Shown here piece by piece: positions 34,395-45,507 of a DNA stretch of 64,000 bases. The DNA is from Gigaspora rosea (Eukaryota; Glomeromycota; Glomeromycetes; Diversisporales; Gigasporaceae): assembly GCA_003550325.1 (NCBI GenBank), contig QKWP01002057.1, positions 1-64,000 of the forward strand. The letters run 5' to 3'. The notes under the pieces were generated by a model. That model was not told the origin of the DNA. It did not search any database and was given only the letters and a program-made list of their open reading frames with translations. Position numbers and translations under genes: made by a program. Each line of letters begins with the position of its first letter. The stretch's first letter is position 1.

Positions 34395-35685
34395 CAGTCA
34401 GACCCCCCTAAATGCTACTCCCCTAAATGCTACCCCTCCTTAAATGCACGATAGAAGCATGGGCCCACCATGGGACTTATAAGTAAATGCACGTTCTTTA
34501 TTCTGTACGTGCATGCTATTTTTTTGGCCCATTATATATAAAGACCCTCCGTAAATGCACTCACGTAATTAATAACCAATCAAAATTATCGATTTTAGAT
34601 ATAAAAAAAGTATGATCATTATATACTATCCCTTAGCTTGTAACACAGGCAAATTTGCCTGCATATTTTAAAATTTTTAATAAAATTTTAAATATTAATT
34701 TTAGCCATATCTTTTCTAAGTAAAAAATATTCTTTGAGTTTTGTTTTAGTAACTTTGTTATAATTTTTTTTTAAAATCATTAGAAAACTTTAATATATAA
34801 ATGTTTAAAGTTCTTGTATTGGCATTTTTACTATTAAAATTTTTCTTTAGATTTTTTCAAATTTTATATGTTCCCGTCTATAAAAAAAATCTTTACTTCT
34901 AATACAAGTCTTAATTTTTACAAGTAAATCATTAAAGTTGCAATAATGAAAGTTGTCATCCTTTATATAAACTACAATATTGTCTTAAGAACTATAGTTC
35001 TAAAACTAAAACTAAATAAGATCGCAGAAAAATTGTAATAAAATTTTTTAAAAAAATTTTTTCTTAAAATTATCTATTTTCAGCTTATATGTAACTATAA
35101 TTTATTTTTTTATAATATAAAAACTAATTTTGCAAAAAAGTAATCCTTATTTTTAAATATAATTGTACAAAGTTTTATTTAATTATTTTAACATTTTAAA
35201 AAAGTAAATTAGAGCTAAAAAAAGTGCAAAAACGCAGGCAAATTTGCCTGTGTTCTACTACAATCTAAGGGATAGCAATATAATTGTATCGTTGTAATTG
35301 TTAATAAATTATACTAATAGTATTATATATCATCGCCTTTGTCGCCCCATTTATGCTTCATTGCCATAATAACATCTGTACTAAATGTTGGAATTGCAAG
35401 AAACATTTCTAATAAAATTTTGTAGAACACTTGATTTCAAGTATTTGTATAGAAATTAGGCAATTTCAGGTGGCTTTAAATATAAAAATTCAATACTTCC
35501 AAATTTTCTATTGTAAAATAATATTAAAACTTGTGTATATATGTGCATGTATATAATAAGCGACTATATGCACATGTGATCATAATTTTTACCACGATAT
35601 TATTGGCTATTCCCTAATTGCAACCCTCCCTAAATGCACGCCTCAGTGCTGGTCCCGACGACGTGCACTTAGGGAGGTCTGACTG
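34395..35685. mobile_element. Pogo-like element with CAGTCAGACC termini, carrying a nested MITE
   Basis: The ends are CAGTCAGACCCCCCTAAATG and the complement of CTTAGGGAGGTCTGACTG, flanked by TA (34393-34394 and 35686-35687). The host element without the nested MITE (34629-35272) is about 645 bp. Same terminal family as 34163-34357. Confidence 0.8.
34629..35272. mobile_element. TA-flanked MITE with palindromic sub-termini, copy 2 (644 bp)
   Basis: It starts TCCCTTAGCTTGTAACACAG and ends with its inverse (CAATCTAAGGGA), with TA on both sides. CAGGCAAATTTGCCTG palindromes lie at both sub-termini. The interior matches 6062-6717 in the same orientation. It lies within the 34395-35685 element and is therefore the younger insertion. 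Confidence 0.88.
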
Positions 35686-35752
35686 TAGTCAAATGCAAAA
35701 ATATAAATATGCCAATCTATTTATAATAAAATTTTTTTTCTAAAATTTAATA

Positions 35753-35958
35753 CAGTCAACTCTTTCTAATCTGAACTGCCAGAACTGCTTTTTTTACTAT
35801 GTAAAAATTTGGAAAGTTTAGTTTTCAAAAAGTTATATATGGCTTATTCGAACTTTATAATAAAATTCACAAATGTTCTAGAAGATTTTGTTTGGTTTAG
35901 AGAGAGTTAATAGTGTTCGGTTTAGAAAAGTTCAGATTAGAAAAAGGCAACTAAATGT
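35753..35958. mobile_element. MITE with CAGTCAACTCT terminus, copy 1
   Basis: Left CAGTCAACTCTTTCTAATC with preceding TA; the right end (GTTCAGATTAGAAAAAGG) is a decayed inverse. The interior (ATATATGGCT.ATTCGAACTT, ACAAATGTTCTAGAAGATTT) is repeated in the copy at the right window edge (about 63806-63980). Confidence 0.7.
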
Positions 35959-36203
35959 TTAAATAACTTAATTTATTATACATGGTTTAGAAAATATTAA
36001 ACATAAATTTTATAAAAAAATTTTATTTCTGTAAAAATTTTTATTAATGATTTATTTTTTCAATTTGTAAAATACAAAAATATAAATATATTAAAATTAA
36101 AAAATTAATTTATCTATATATAAAATTTTTTAATTTTTAATTATCTATATAATTTTTTTGTACTATATAAGCCAAGTTTTAAACTATCCTATTAATATAA
36201 AAT

Positions 36204-36451
36204 GGGCAGTCAAAAGTAGAAACCAAGGAAATTGTTTTTAATAAGTTTTTTAAAACTTTAAATTAAAATAACTTGACAACTATTAAACCAAATCTAATAA
36301 ATTGTTTTTTATTTTAATTCTATAACTATATAAAATTAAAATAAAAAAATTTTTATCAAGTTTGGTTTAATAGTTGTTAAGATATTTTAATTTAAAGTCT
36401 AAAAAAAATTTACTTAGAAACAATTTCCTTGGTTTCTACTTTTGACTGCCC
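36204..36451. mobile_element. MITE with GGGCAGTCAAAAGTAG termini (248 bp)
   Basis: GGGCAGTCAAAAGTAGAAAC at the left is matched exactly by its inverse at the right (TTTCTACTTTTGACTGCCC), and the arms stay paired through AACCAAGGAAATTGTTT. AAAT lies on both sides. The body is a foldback with AAACTTT/ATATTTTAAT words. Confidence 0.85.
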
Positions 36452-37252
36452 AAATTTATTATCTTTTTATATATATATTGTTGTACAATAATGTTTTTAT
36501 AATTTAGTATTTTTTTAAAAAAAAGCAAAAAAATACCTTTTAAAACTAAATATATTTTTGTTACTAATTTACAACTTTGTGATTTTATATTTGTACAAGT
36601 ATATTGTTATATATATGCTAAATATATAGTTAAAATTTTAGCTTAATTGAATTAGTAGTTGTTAAAATATAAATTTTTAAATATTCAATAGTATAAAATT
36701 ACTATTATAGTAACACCAGCGAATTATATATATGTAATCTTATATAAGATATTACAGCCTATAATATTACAAAAATCTTACAATCAATGCGGTATATGAT
36801 ATAATATATTACGTTATATTACAGTTATATTATAGTATATATTTCAAAATATTTGCAGAATATATTGTGTAATATTGCAAAATAGATCAAATAAAAAAAT
36901 ACAAATTATCCCTTTTATAGAGGTCACAGGAAGCACATTTTGTGATCTTTCGCATTGTTTTGCAATATTTTGCAAATTTTTGCAAATTTTCAAAATTTTT
37001 TAAAAAATAATAAATGATATACATTCACATAATCATGCTTTTTTACAAGTTTTTGCATTATTTTGCAAGGTTTTGCAATTTATTATAAAATTTTATATTT
37101 TTTTATTTGGAGTTGTCTTGGTGCCACCCAGAATGGTAAATAATTCACTGCCACCCTATCCAAATTAAATACTAAATTGACTGACTGACCCTAACCTTAT
37201 AGTGAATGTGTCATTAAATTACTGTTTAATTTGAACAGGTGTAATACCAGCC
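36452..37252. other. AT-rich intergenic sequence
   Basis: Contains repeated TTTTGCA/TTTGCAA words around 36950-37080 and nothing gene-like. Confidence 0.5.
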
Positions 37253-39177
37253 CATAGAACTGCATATTGGTTGCGAAATTAATTAAAATATCTTTTTTTT
37301 TAAAAAAAAATTTTGGTTTTTTTTTAAATACCGGTACAGTGAATTGTACATGCTTTATTATTAAAATAAAATAGTGTTAAAGCAATAAAAATAATATAAT
37401 AAGTTAGATTAAAACCTATTTTATTTAATACTAAAAATTTTTAATAATTAATCAAGAAAAAATATTTTTCCTTAGTATCAAAATTATGAAATTTTTTAAG
37501 ATACAAATCTTTTTGTACTGGCCTATATACTTTATTATATATTACATTATTATATAGTATTATTTTTACATTATTACAAATATTTTAAACAACTTTTGCA
37601 TTTTGTTGCATCTAATTCTATTACTATATACAAAAACTAGCCCTACACACTTATTTTCGTTTACCTCATAGTTAGCTATTAGGGCGCTGACATTTATTAC
37701 CTAATATCCATTTACTATAGGAGCTTAACCCTACCCCAGGTAAGGTCTATAAATAGAATTCTAGCCAATCAAATTTAACTAAGCTAAGATTTTTCTTAAC
37801 CCCACCCCCTAAAAAATTACCTAATAAATGTTAGCGCCCTTATCTTTGCTTATTTGTTTTCTATTGTCTTCACTTTGGCTATTTCTTTTGTTTTGGCTAT
37901 AACCTTTGTTTCGCTCTTTTTTTCTAAATACTTTAAAGAAGTGAAAAAAATAAAAAAAAAACATGTTTTAAAAGTGTTAGTGTTCTTGCAAATTGCCAAA
38001 AAAATCTAGTATATTCTTGCAAAGTGCCAGAGAAGTTAAAGCTGGTGTTTTTGTAAAGTGCTGGAAAAGTTACAAAGTTTTGAAGAAGTTAGGAATAAAT
38101 AAAATAAAATAAAAATTAAAAAAATAAGTAAAAAAAAAACAAACGAAAAAACAAAAAGTGTAAGCAAAATAATAAAAAAAAAAAATAAAGAAGCCTTAAA
38201 TCTTCATTTCTTTGAAGTAAGAGTTCACATTCTTGCAAATTCAAAAATTGTGAAAGCTGGATAAATGTTCTTGCAAAATGCCAAAAAAGTCGCAAAGTGC
38301 CAAAAAGTTTGGGCTGGTTTTTTTGCAAAGTACCAGGGAGTTTCTTACAAAGTGCTGAAATAAATAAATTAATAAAACAAATTTAAAAAAACAAAAAACA
38401 AAAACAAATTATGTCAAACAAAAAAATAAGTAAAGTCCTAACTAAACCTTTATTTCTTTAAAAAAGCATTCTTGAAATTTTTTAGAAATTGCTAGAGACA
38501 TCAGTTGTATGTTCTTGTAAAGTATCTGAAGTTTGTGTTGGCTTGCGCAAGATTTTGAAAAGTTGTTTGTTTTCTTGCAAATGTTCTTGTAAGAAGTTTG
38601 TGTTAGCTTGCGCAAAGTTTTGAAAAGTTTTTAGTTTTCTTCAAAGGTGTTCTTGTAAAGTGTTGAAATAAAAATAAAATAAAAAAAATTAAAAAATAAA
38701 ATAAAAAAAAATAAAAAAACAAATGAAACCAAAAAAATAAAACAAAAACAAAAAGCGAACCAAAAATAAAAACCAAAATGAAAACAAAAAAGCGAAAAAA
38801 AACAAAATAGAAGATCTAATTATAAACAAAAAATCTAATCTAATCTTGTGGTACAGAATTTAAACATCTTCAAACTATTGCAAACTATTTCAAAAAATCA
38901 GTCTAATGCGCAATCCAGATTACAGATTTACTGATCCAGCTTGGTTTCCTAGTTCTAAAATATATTGAAGTGGTTTGAAATATTTCGTAATATATTTCGA
39001 AATATTTTAAAATTACTTTTGAAATATTTCAAAAATTTGATATTTCGAAATATTTTAAAATATATGGGCTGCCGTCAATAGAATCAGGCAGATCAACATT
39101 CTGAAAAAAATTAATGCCATAACTTTTACAGCTCATAGCTCGATGAATTTCGAAGCTATTATTATCATATAATAGTC
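37253..39177. repeat. 1.9-kb direct duplication, first copy, ending at an ambiguous base
   Basis: It appears identical by eye to 39423-41347 at a constant offset of 2170 bp, and it stops exactly before the N at 39178. It carries the same PIF/Harbinger-like MITE (37682-37839) and the same 70-codon minus-strand ORF (38116-38328) as the second copy. Perfect identity next to an N makes a scaffold-join artefact likely. Confidence 0.9.
37682..37839. mobile_element. PIF/Harbinger-like MITE with TTA target duplication (158 bp)
   Basis: Termini GGGCGCTGACATTTATTA and the complement of TAATAAATGTTAGCGCCC, flanked by TTA at 37679-37681 and 37840-37842. Repeated at 39852-40009 inside the duplication and, diverged, at about 44503-44658. 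Confidence 0.85.
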
Positions 39178-39422
39178 NTGATAAAAATAATTTTTTTTTG
39201 ATTATTTTATTGATAAAATAAAAAAATTTATAAATATTAACTTTTTTTAAAAATATTTACTATATAATTTACTATAGTAATTTATATATATGCGTATATA
39301 GTAAAAAAAATCAAATTACCTCAATTAAAGCTTAATTTCTTCACAACCAGTGATCCAATTTCACTCAAATTTTAACCATATCTTTATCATATGCACATTA
39401 ATGCACTTGCGTAGTACAAGCT

Positions 39423-41347
39423 CATAGAACTGCATATTGGTTGCGAAATTAATTAAAATATCTTTTTTTTTAAAAAAAAATTTTGGTTTTTTTTTAAATA
39501 CCGGTACAGTGAATTGTACATGCTTTATTATTAAAATAAAATAGTGTTAAAGCAATAAAAATAATATAATAAGTTAGATTAAAACCTATTTTATTTAATA
39601 CTAAAAATTTTTAATAATTAATCAAGAAAAAATATTTTTCCTTAGTATCAAAATTATGAAATTTTTTAAGATACAAATCTTTTTGTACTGGCCTATATAC
39701 TTTATTATATATTACATTATTATATAGTATTATTTTTACATTATTACAAATATTTTAAACAACTTTTGCATTTTGTTGCATCTAATTCTATTACTATATA
39801 CAAAAACTAGCCCTACACACTTATTTTCGTTTACCTCATAGTTAGCTATTAGGGCGCTGACATTTATTACCTAATATCCATTTACTATAGGAGCTTAACC
39901 CTACCCCAGGTAAGGTCTATAAATAGAATTCTAGCCAATCAAATTTAACTAAGCTAAGATTTTTCTTAACCCCACCCCCTAAAAAATTACCTAATAAATG
40001 TTAGCGCCCTTATCTTTGCTTATTTGTTTTCTATTGTCTTCACTTTGGCTATTTCTTTTGTTTTGGCTATAACCTTTGTTTCGCTCTTTTTTTCTAAATA
40101 CTTTAAAGAAGTGAAAAAAATAAAAAAAAAACATGTTTTAAAAGTGTTAGTGTTCTTGCAAATTGCCAAAAAAATCTAGTATATTCTTGCAAAGTGCCAG
40201 AGAAGTTAAAGCTGGTGTTTTTGTAAAGTGCTGGAAAAGTTACAAAGTTTTGAAGAAGTTAGGAATAAATAAAATAAAATAAAAATTAAAAAAATAAGTA
40301 AAAAAAAAACAAACGAAAAAACAAAAAGTGTAAGCAAAATAATAAAAAAAAAAAATAAAGAAGCCTTAAATCTTCATTTCTTTGAAGTAAGAGTTCACAT
40401 TCTTGCAAATTCAAAAATTGTGAAAGCTGGATAAATGTTCTTGCAAAATGCCAAAAAAGTCGCAAAGTGCCAAAAAGTTTGGGCTGGTTTTTTTGCAAAG
40501 TACCAGGGAGTTTCTTACAAAGTGCTGAAATAAATAAATTAATAAAACAAATTTAAAAAAACAAAAAACAAAAACAAATTATGTCAAACAAAAAAATAAG
40601 TAAAGTCCTAACTAAACCTTTATTTCTTTAAAAAAGCATTCTTGAAATTTTTTAGAAATTGCTAGAGACATCAGTTGTATGTTCTTGTAAAGTATCTGAA
40701 GTTTGTGTTGGCTTGCGCAAGATTTTGAAAAGTTGTTTGTTTTCTTGCAAATGTTCTTGTAAGAAGTTTGTGTTAGCTTGCGCAAAGTTTTGAAAAGTTT
40801 TTAGTTTTCTTCAAAGGTGTTCTTGTAAAGTGTTGAAATAAAAATAAAATAAAAAAAATTAAAAAATAAAATAAAAAAAAATAAAAAAACAAATGAAACC
40901 AAAAAAATAAAACAAAAACAAAAAGCGAACCAAAAATAAAAACCAAAATGAAAACAAAAAAGCGAAAAAAAACAAAATAGAAGATCTAATTATAAACAAA
41001 AAATCTAATCTAATCTTGTGGTACAGAATTTAAACATCTTCAAACTATTGCAAACTATTTCAAAAAATCAGTCTAATGCGCAATCCAGATTACAGATTTA
41101 CTGATCCAGCTTGGTTTCCTAGTTCTAAAATATATTGAAGTGGTTTGAAATATTTCGTAATATATTTCGAAATATTTTAAAATTACTTTTGAAATATTTC
41201 AAAAATTTGATATTTCGAAATATTTTAAAATATATGGGCTGCCGTCAATAGAATCAGGCAGATCAACATTCTGAAAAAAATTAATGCCATAACTTTTACA
41301 GCTCATAGCTCGATGAATTTCGAAGCTATTATTATCATATAATAGTC
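39423..41347. repeat. 1.9-kb direct duplication, second copy
   Basis: Matches 37253-39177 at offset 2170. Here the sequence continues into AAAGAAAGATTAAGACC and the inverted arm, so this copy sits in the complete foldback element. Confidence 0.9.
39852..40009. mobile_element. PIF/Harbinger-like MITE, duplicate of 37682-37839
   Basis: Same sequence and same TTA flanks as the first copy, carried along by the 1.9-kb duplication. Confidence 0.85.
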
Positions 41348-42773
41348 AAAAGAAAGATTAAGACCTGAGCTTTCTTTTGACTACTAAATAATGTTAATAG
41401 CTTTGAAAATCACCGAGCTATGAGCTGTGAAAGTTAAGGCATTAATTTTTTTTAGAATGTTAATCTGCCTGATTTCTATTGACGGCAGCCCATATTATGA
41501 AATATTTTGCCTATATACAGTTCATAAGATCTTATATAAGATTATGGGCTGGTGCAGAAAGATTTGTACCTCAAAAAATTTCATAATTTTGACACTAAGG
41601 AAAAATTTTTTTTTTCTTGATTAATTATTAAAAATTTTTTAGTATCAAATAAAATAGGTTTTAATCTAACTTATTATAATATTTTTATTGTTTTAACATT
41701 GTTTATTTTAATAATTAAGCATATACAATTTACTGTATTTGAAAAAAAACCAAAAATTTTTTTTTAAAAAAAAAAGATATTTTAAATAATTTCGCAACCA
41801 GTATACAGTTCTATAAGCTGATACTTCGCAAGTGCATTAATGTGCATATGATAAAGATATGGTTAAAATTTGAGCAAAATTGGATCACTGGTTGTGACGA
41901 AATTAAGCTTTAAAGTGAGGTAATTTGATTTTTTTTACTATATACGTGTATATATAAATTACCATAGTAAATTATATAGTAAAAAAAAAAAGTTACTATT
42001 AATAACTTTTTTTATTTTATCGATAAAATAATCAAAAAAATTTTATTTTTATCAATCTGGTAACCTAATAAGTATATTAAATTAAAAAAATTAAAAATTA
42101 ATTTGTACAAAAATATTTTAATCAGAGCTATTTGAGGTACAAATCTTTTTGCACCGGCCCATATGCTATTATAAATTTGCTGATGAATATATAAAACTTT
42201 ATTTAAATAAATTAATTTTTAATTTATATTTTAACAACTACTATAGTGATGTAACCCGGGTTGGAGTCACCCAGGTCACTCGTGGGTGGCCGGGTGACCC
42301 AGGTTGAGTTGTAGCAACCCGGGTGGAACGTGTGGGTCAATCCGACGGGTCAACCCATGGGTTGACCCGTCGGATTCGAGGTAGCAGGACGAGCTTAATT
42401 CTGATTCGTTAATCACCAAATGTATTGTCATATATACCCTACATATCATCCAACTTTCAATGAGTTGTCTGATATGAAAATGAATTGTCAAATGAAAATA
42501 TTCGAAACCTTTACTTTTATACAGTAAAAATAATCCAGAGACAGACAGATAATTCAGATTCGAGAAAAAAAAATAAAAAAGGTTTGTTGCAAGTTATGCA
42601 AATCTAAAAATTACCTTTATGTGGCCTTATATGCGAACATGAGCTTATTAATTCACAAAAAATTATAAAAATTATGCAATAACTTTGCGTGGCCTAATTA
42701 CTATTGTGCTTTTTTTTTATTGAATATAGATAGCTCAACAGCTCCAACTACCCATAATATATCTCGAAAAGAT

Positions 42774-42946
42774 TAACGATTGGCTTTTGAATGTCCTAAT
42801 CCGGCAAAATGTGAACTTTTTAAAGGGGCTGAAACTAAAACCAAACAGCCAAAGCGTCGACAAAAAGATAAAATCAAATTAAAAAAAAGAGTTAAGGTAA
42901 GCTTTATTCGATATCAAAACAAACGAACATTAATTCATCGAACCTA
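42774..42946 (+). CDS. Possible orphan exon, Lys/Arg-rich
   Basis: An open stretch of 57 codons starts after a TAA and reads RLAFECPNPAKCELFKG and then TKTKQPKRRQKDKIKLKKR. It is followed at about 42893 by a good donor (AAGGTAAGC). No ATG and no matching downstream exon were found. It could be a relic of a small basic, Cys-containing protein captured by the surrounding element. Confidence 0.2.
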
Positions 42947-43264
42947 AAATGCGGTTTTAACAAAATTAGGGTCAAAAAATATTTATTATCTATAAGAATA
43001 CTAAAAGAATCGAGGTTAAAAATTAAAATTTATTAACTATAATTGAAATTAAAGGATATGTCTAATCGGGAAAACTAGAGTTAAAAAAGGTGATATGTAT
43101 TTAGTTACGAATGATCTATGCAAATAGTTTTACTACTACCGCTACTTTAAAATATATATCACCACTACTCATACTTACTCAACGAAACCAAAATCTTTCA
43201 TATAATACCTTATTCTTATTCATTTATAATATTTGTTCCATGCCTTATACTTACTACTTATCAA

Positions 43265-44080
43265 TGTCATAGATCCGGTTAATGGTCTTGTGACAAATGG
43301 ATACCATGCGACTCCATTCACGGCACCTCATTTTCCACTTAAATAACTGTCTCTTATGGCCTCATATCTACTTAACCGAACCAACACTTCTCATCAATAC
43401 CTTATTCTTACTCATTCCTCTACCCATAAATATTTGTTACCAATATCTTACTCAACAAACCAATTATTCCACAATACCTTTCCTATACTCATAATATCCG
43501 TCACCAATACCTCTTACTTACCATCATTGACTCTATATCTGGACCAGATCACGTTATGACAAATGGATGCACGTGACTTCATTTACGGCACCTCAAAACC
43601 CCATACCAATTGATCATGAACCTACAACATGGGTCTGGGTTATGGTCTCATGCTCCATTCATGGCATTTACTTTCTCTTTCTTCATTACCTGACCTGTTC
43701 GATCAGACCAACAAGCTAATTACTTTCGATATTCTGGTTGTTAACCTGAACTATCAAACCTCCTATAAGTCTGCCAAACCTATAGGGAGCTCCTACCTAG
43801 TGGTGGGTGGGCGGGTACTAACGACAAAGCTAAACTTTCGTCGAGCTAGCAGCAAATACAAAAGAGGTAGAACAATTCCCGTCCTTACTTCTCTTAAAAA
43901 GCCAATTCCTATGACCTCATACTTACTTATTAACCCTATTCAATACATCATATTTCCCAAACTCTTAAACGTATCACCTCCTTAATCAATATCCTAAACT
44001 TATCCATCAACCACCCTGCATCATGGGCCAGGGTCATGGTTTCGTGACAAAAGGATGCCTGTGACTTCGTTCACAGTATC
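43265..44080 (+). repeat. Degenerate repeat cluster, GTGACAAATGGAT..CACGGCACC motif
   Basis: Four related blocks (about 43265, 43530, 43620 and 44015) share ATGGTCTTGTGACAAATGGAT, GACTCCATTCACGGCACCTCA or close variants. The ORFs across it (43297-43985) have no recognisable domain and are treated as chance. Confidence 0.55.
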
Positions 44081-44502
44081 AACAAACTCTTTTTTTCTAT
44101 ATAAAATAAAATAAACGAAATTGACTTAGTACCAGTTCCAATGAACGTTAATATAACATACAATACAAGTAATTAATAAAAGATATTATTTCATAAACAG
44201 ACCGTGAAGTTTCTTGTTTGTTTTTGAAATAAAAGCGAATTAAATAGTATTTAATTAGTGATCTGCAATACAGGGTGACATTTCTTTTACCGATACGGCA
44301 GATTATGCACAAACGGGCTTATTTAAATTTTTTTATTTTTGACCTGGGTCAAACGGGTAACCTGTACACCCGGGTGGACCCATCGATCAACTCGGGTGAC
44401 CCGCTGGTTCACCTGTCAGGTGACCCAGGTTGCATTTTTTGAACGGGTTATCTATGGCAATGCAGTTGTATAGTACAAGCTTATAAAGTTGTATATTGGT
44501 AA

Positions 44503-44658
44503 AGGCACTGACATTTATTAGAAAATATTTTAGGGGTGGGGGTCAAGAAAAATCTTACCTTAGTTAAATTTGATTGGCTAAAATTCTATTTATAGATCTT
44601 ATCTGGGGTGGGGTAAGCCTCTATAGTAAATGGATATTAGATAATAAATGTCACGCTC
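44503..44658. mobile_element. PIF/Harbinger-like MITE, diverged copy
   Basis: Starts GGCACTGACATTTATTA and ends TAATAAATGTCACGCTC, with TAA-like flanks. The interior matches 37682-37839 in inverse order of its halves, as expected for a near-palindromic element. Confidence 0.7.
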
Positions 44659-44659
44659 T

Positions 44660-45304
44660 AATTTTATTTTATTTTTTTTTTTAAATATATAGCATTTTTT
44701 CACATAATATCTTTGATTAAAAAAAGAAAAAACACTAGCCAGTTTACCTGCAAGTTTGTTATATTAGGTGAGTAATTTTTATGCAACTTTATGCAACTTC
44801 AAAATCTATATAAGCTTTTTTTTAAGCATAAAAATACTTTATAAATGCTTTTTAGATGCAGTAGTTTTTTGTAGTGTTTCGATCTGCAATCCGACTAATT
44901 CGAATTAGATGCAAATATCTGTATCCATCAATTTAATATGGATAGATCCATAATGCATTTTAGATAAAGGATAAAGATTATTTGGATAATAACCCTATAT
45001 ATATATACACAATATAAATAGGTTGGCTTTTTAATTTTTTTTTTTTTTTTTATGGCCGTCTACTTTGACCATAAGGTTTTATTGAATATTTATAATATTT
45101 GTTACATTAATGAGTATACAACTAGCCACACGTGCACTTTTGGTGCCTAATTTAAGTAGTCCGCACAAGGGTTCTACACTAGCTGCCATACCTGCAGACC
45201 AACTATGGGATCTGCCTATTTAAACTACTCCGATCAATAGTTGGCTCTTTAATTTTTCTTTAATTTTATTTTTATATATATATTTAATTTGGTTATTAAA
45301 TGTT
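44660..45304. repeat. Dispersed repeats, including CTTCGATC terminus and partner of 16740-16930
   Basis: GTAGTGTTTCGATCTGCAATCC (about 44872) resembles the 15595-16590 termini. About 45100-45245 repeats the 16740-16930 unit (TTTGTTACATTAATGAG, ATACCTGCAGACC, GCCTATTTAAAC). No gene seen. Confidence 0.5.
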
Positions 45305-45507
45305 GCAGCTGATGCTGAAATTTTGACCTAATTTGATATGAAATTTTAAAATTTTTTTGTGGTGATTTTTTCGTTTTTGTCTTATAGGGTTAGGGTGAGC
45401 TTTGGGAGTAGATTTATATTTAAAGAGTATTTGTGGATTTTAGCAGGGCTTATAGTTTCAAATCGAGATCCCAAATTTCAGCATCAGCCGTTTTCAGCAT
45501 CAGCTGC
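45305..45507. mobile_element. MITE with GCAGCTGATGCTGAAA termini (203 bp)
   Basis: GCAGCTGATGCTGAAA at the left and TTTCAGCATCAGCTGC at the right are perfect inverses. The right end carries a second, partial copy of the same word (TTTCAGCATCAGCCG). Interior TAGGGTTAGGGTGAGC. Target duplication not resolved. Confidence 0.75.

Larger units (their letters stand above)
39179..42054. mobile_element. Long-arm foldback element (about 2.9 kb)
   Basis: The left arm from 39179 (TGATAAAAATAATTTTTTTT, then CAACCAGTGATCCAATTT, GCACATTAATGCACTTGCG) is mirrored by the right arm ending at about 42054. Arms are at least 480 bp. A second inverted pair surrounds 41347 (CTATTGACGGCAGCCCAT and its inverse). The interior minus strand has decayed words like GCACTTTGCAAGAAC, recalling the ALCKN codons of the LRR pseudogene. 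No transposase was recognised. The outermost left bases are lost at the N. Confidence 0.7.
42241..44476. mobile_element. Possible large element with GGGTCA-rich ends
   Basis: The left GTGATGTAACCCGGGTT and the right complement (CATAGATAACCCG) are loosely inverted, and both ends are dense in GGGTCA/TGACCC words, including a perfect GGGTCAACCCATGGGTTGACCC-type palindrome near 42345. The interior contains the 43265-44080 repeat cluster. The boundaries are tentative. Confidence 0.35.

Noticed and set aside
38116..40498. Identical 70-codon minus-strand ORFs in both copies of the 1.9-kb duplication
   Set aside because: Poly-Phe/Leu tail from poly-A, no domain; identity only reflects the duplication.
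43297..43985. ORFs of 65-118 codons in the 43-kb repeat cluster
   Set aside because: They overlap each other in different frames, follow degenerate repeats and show no domain.
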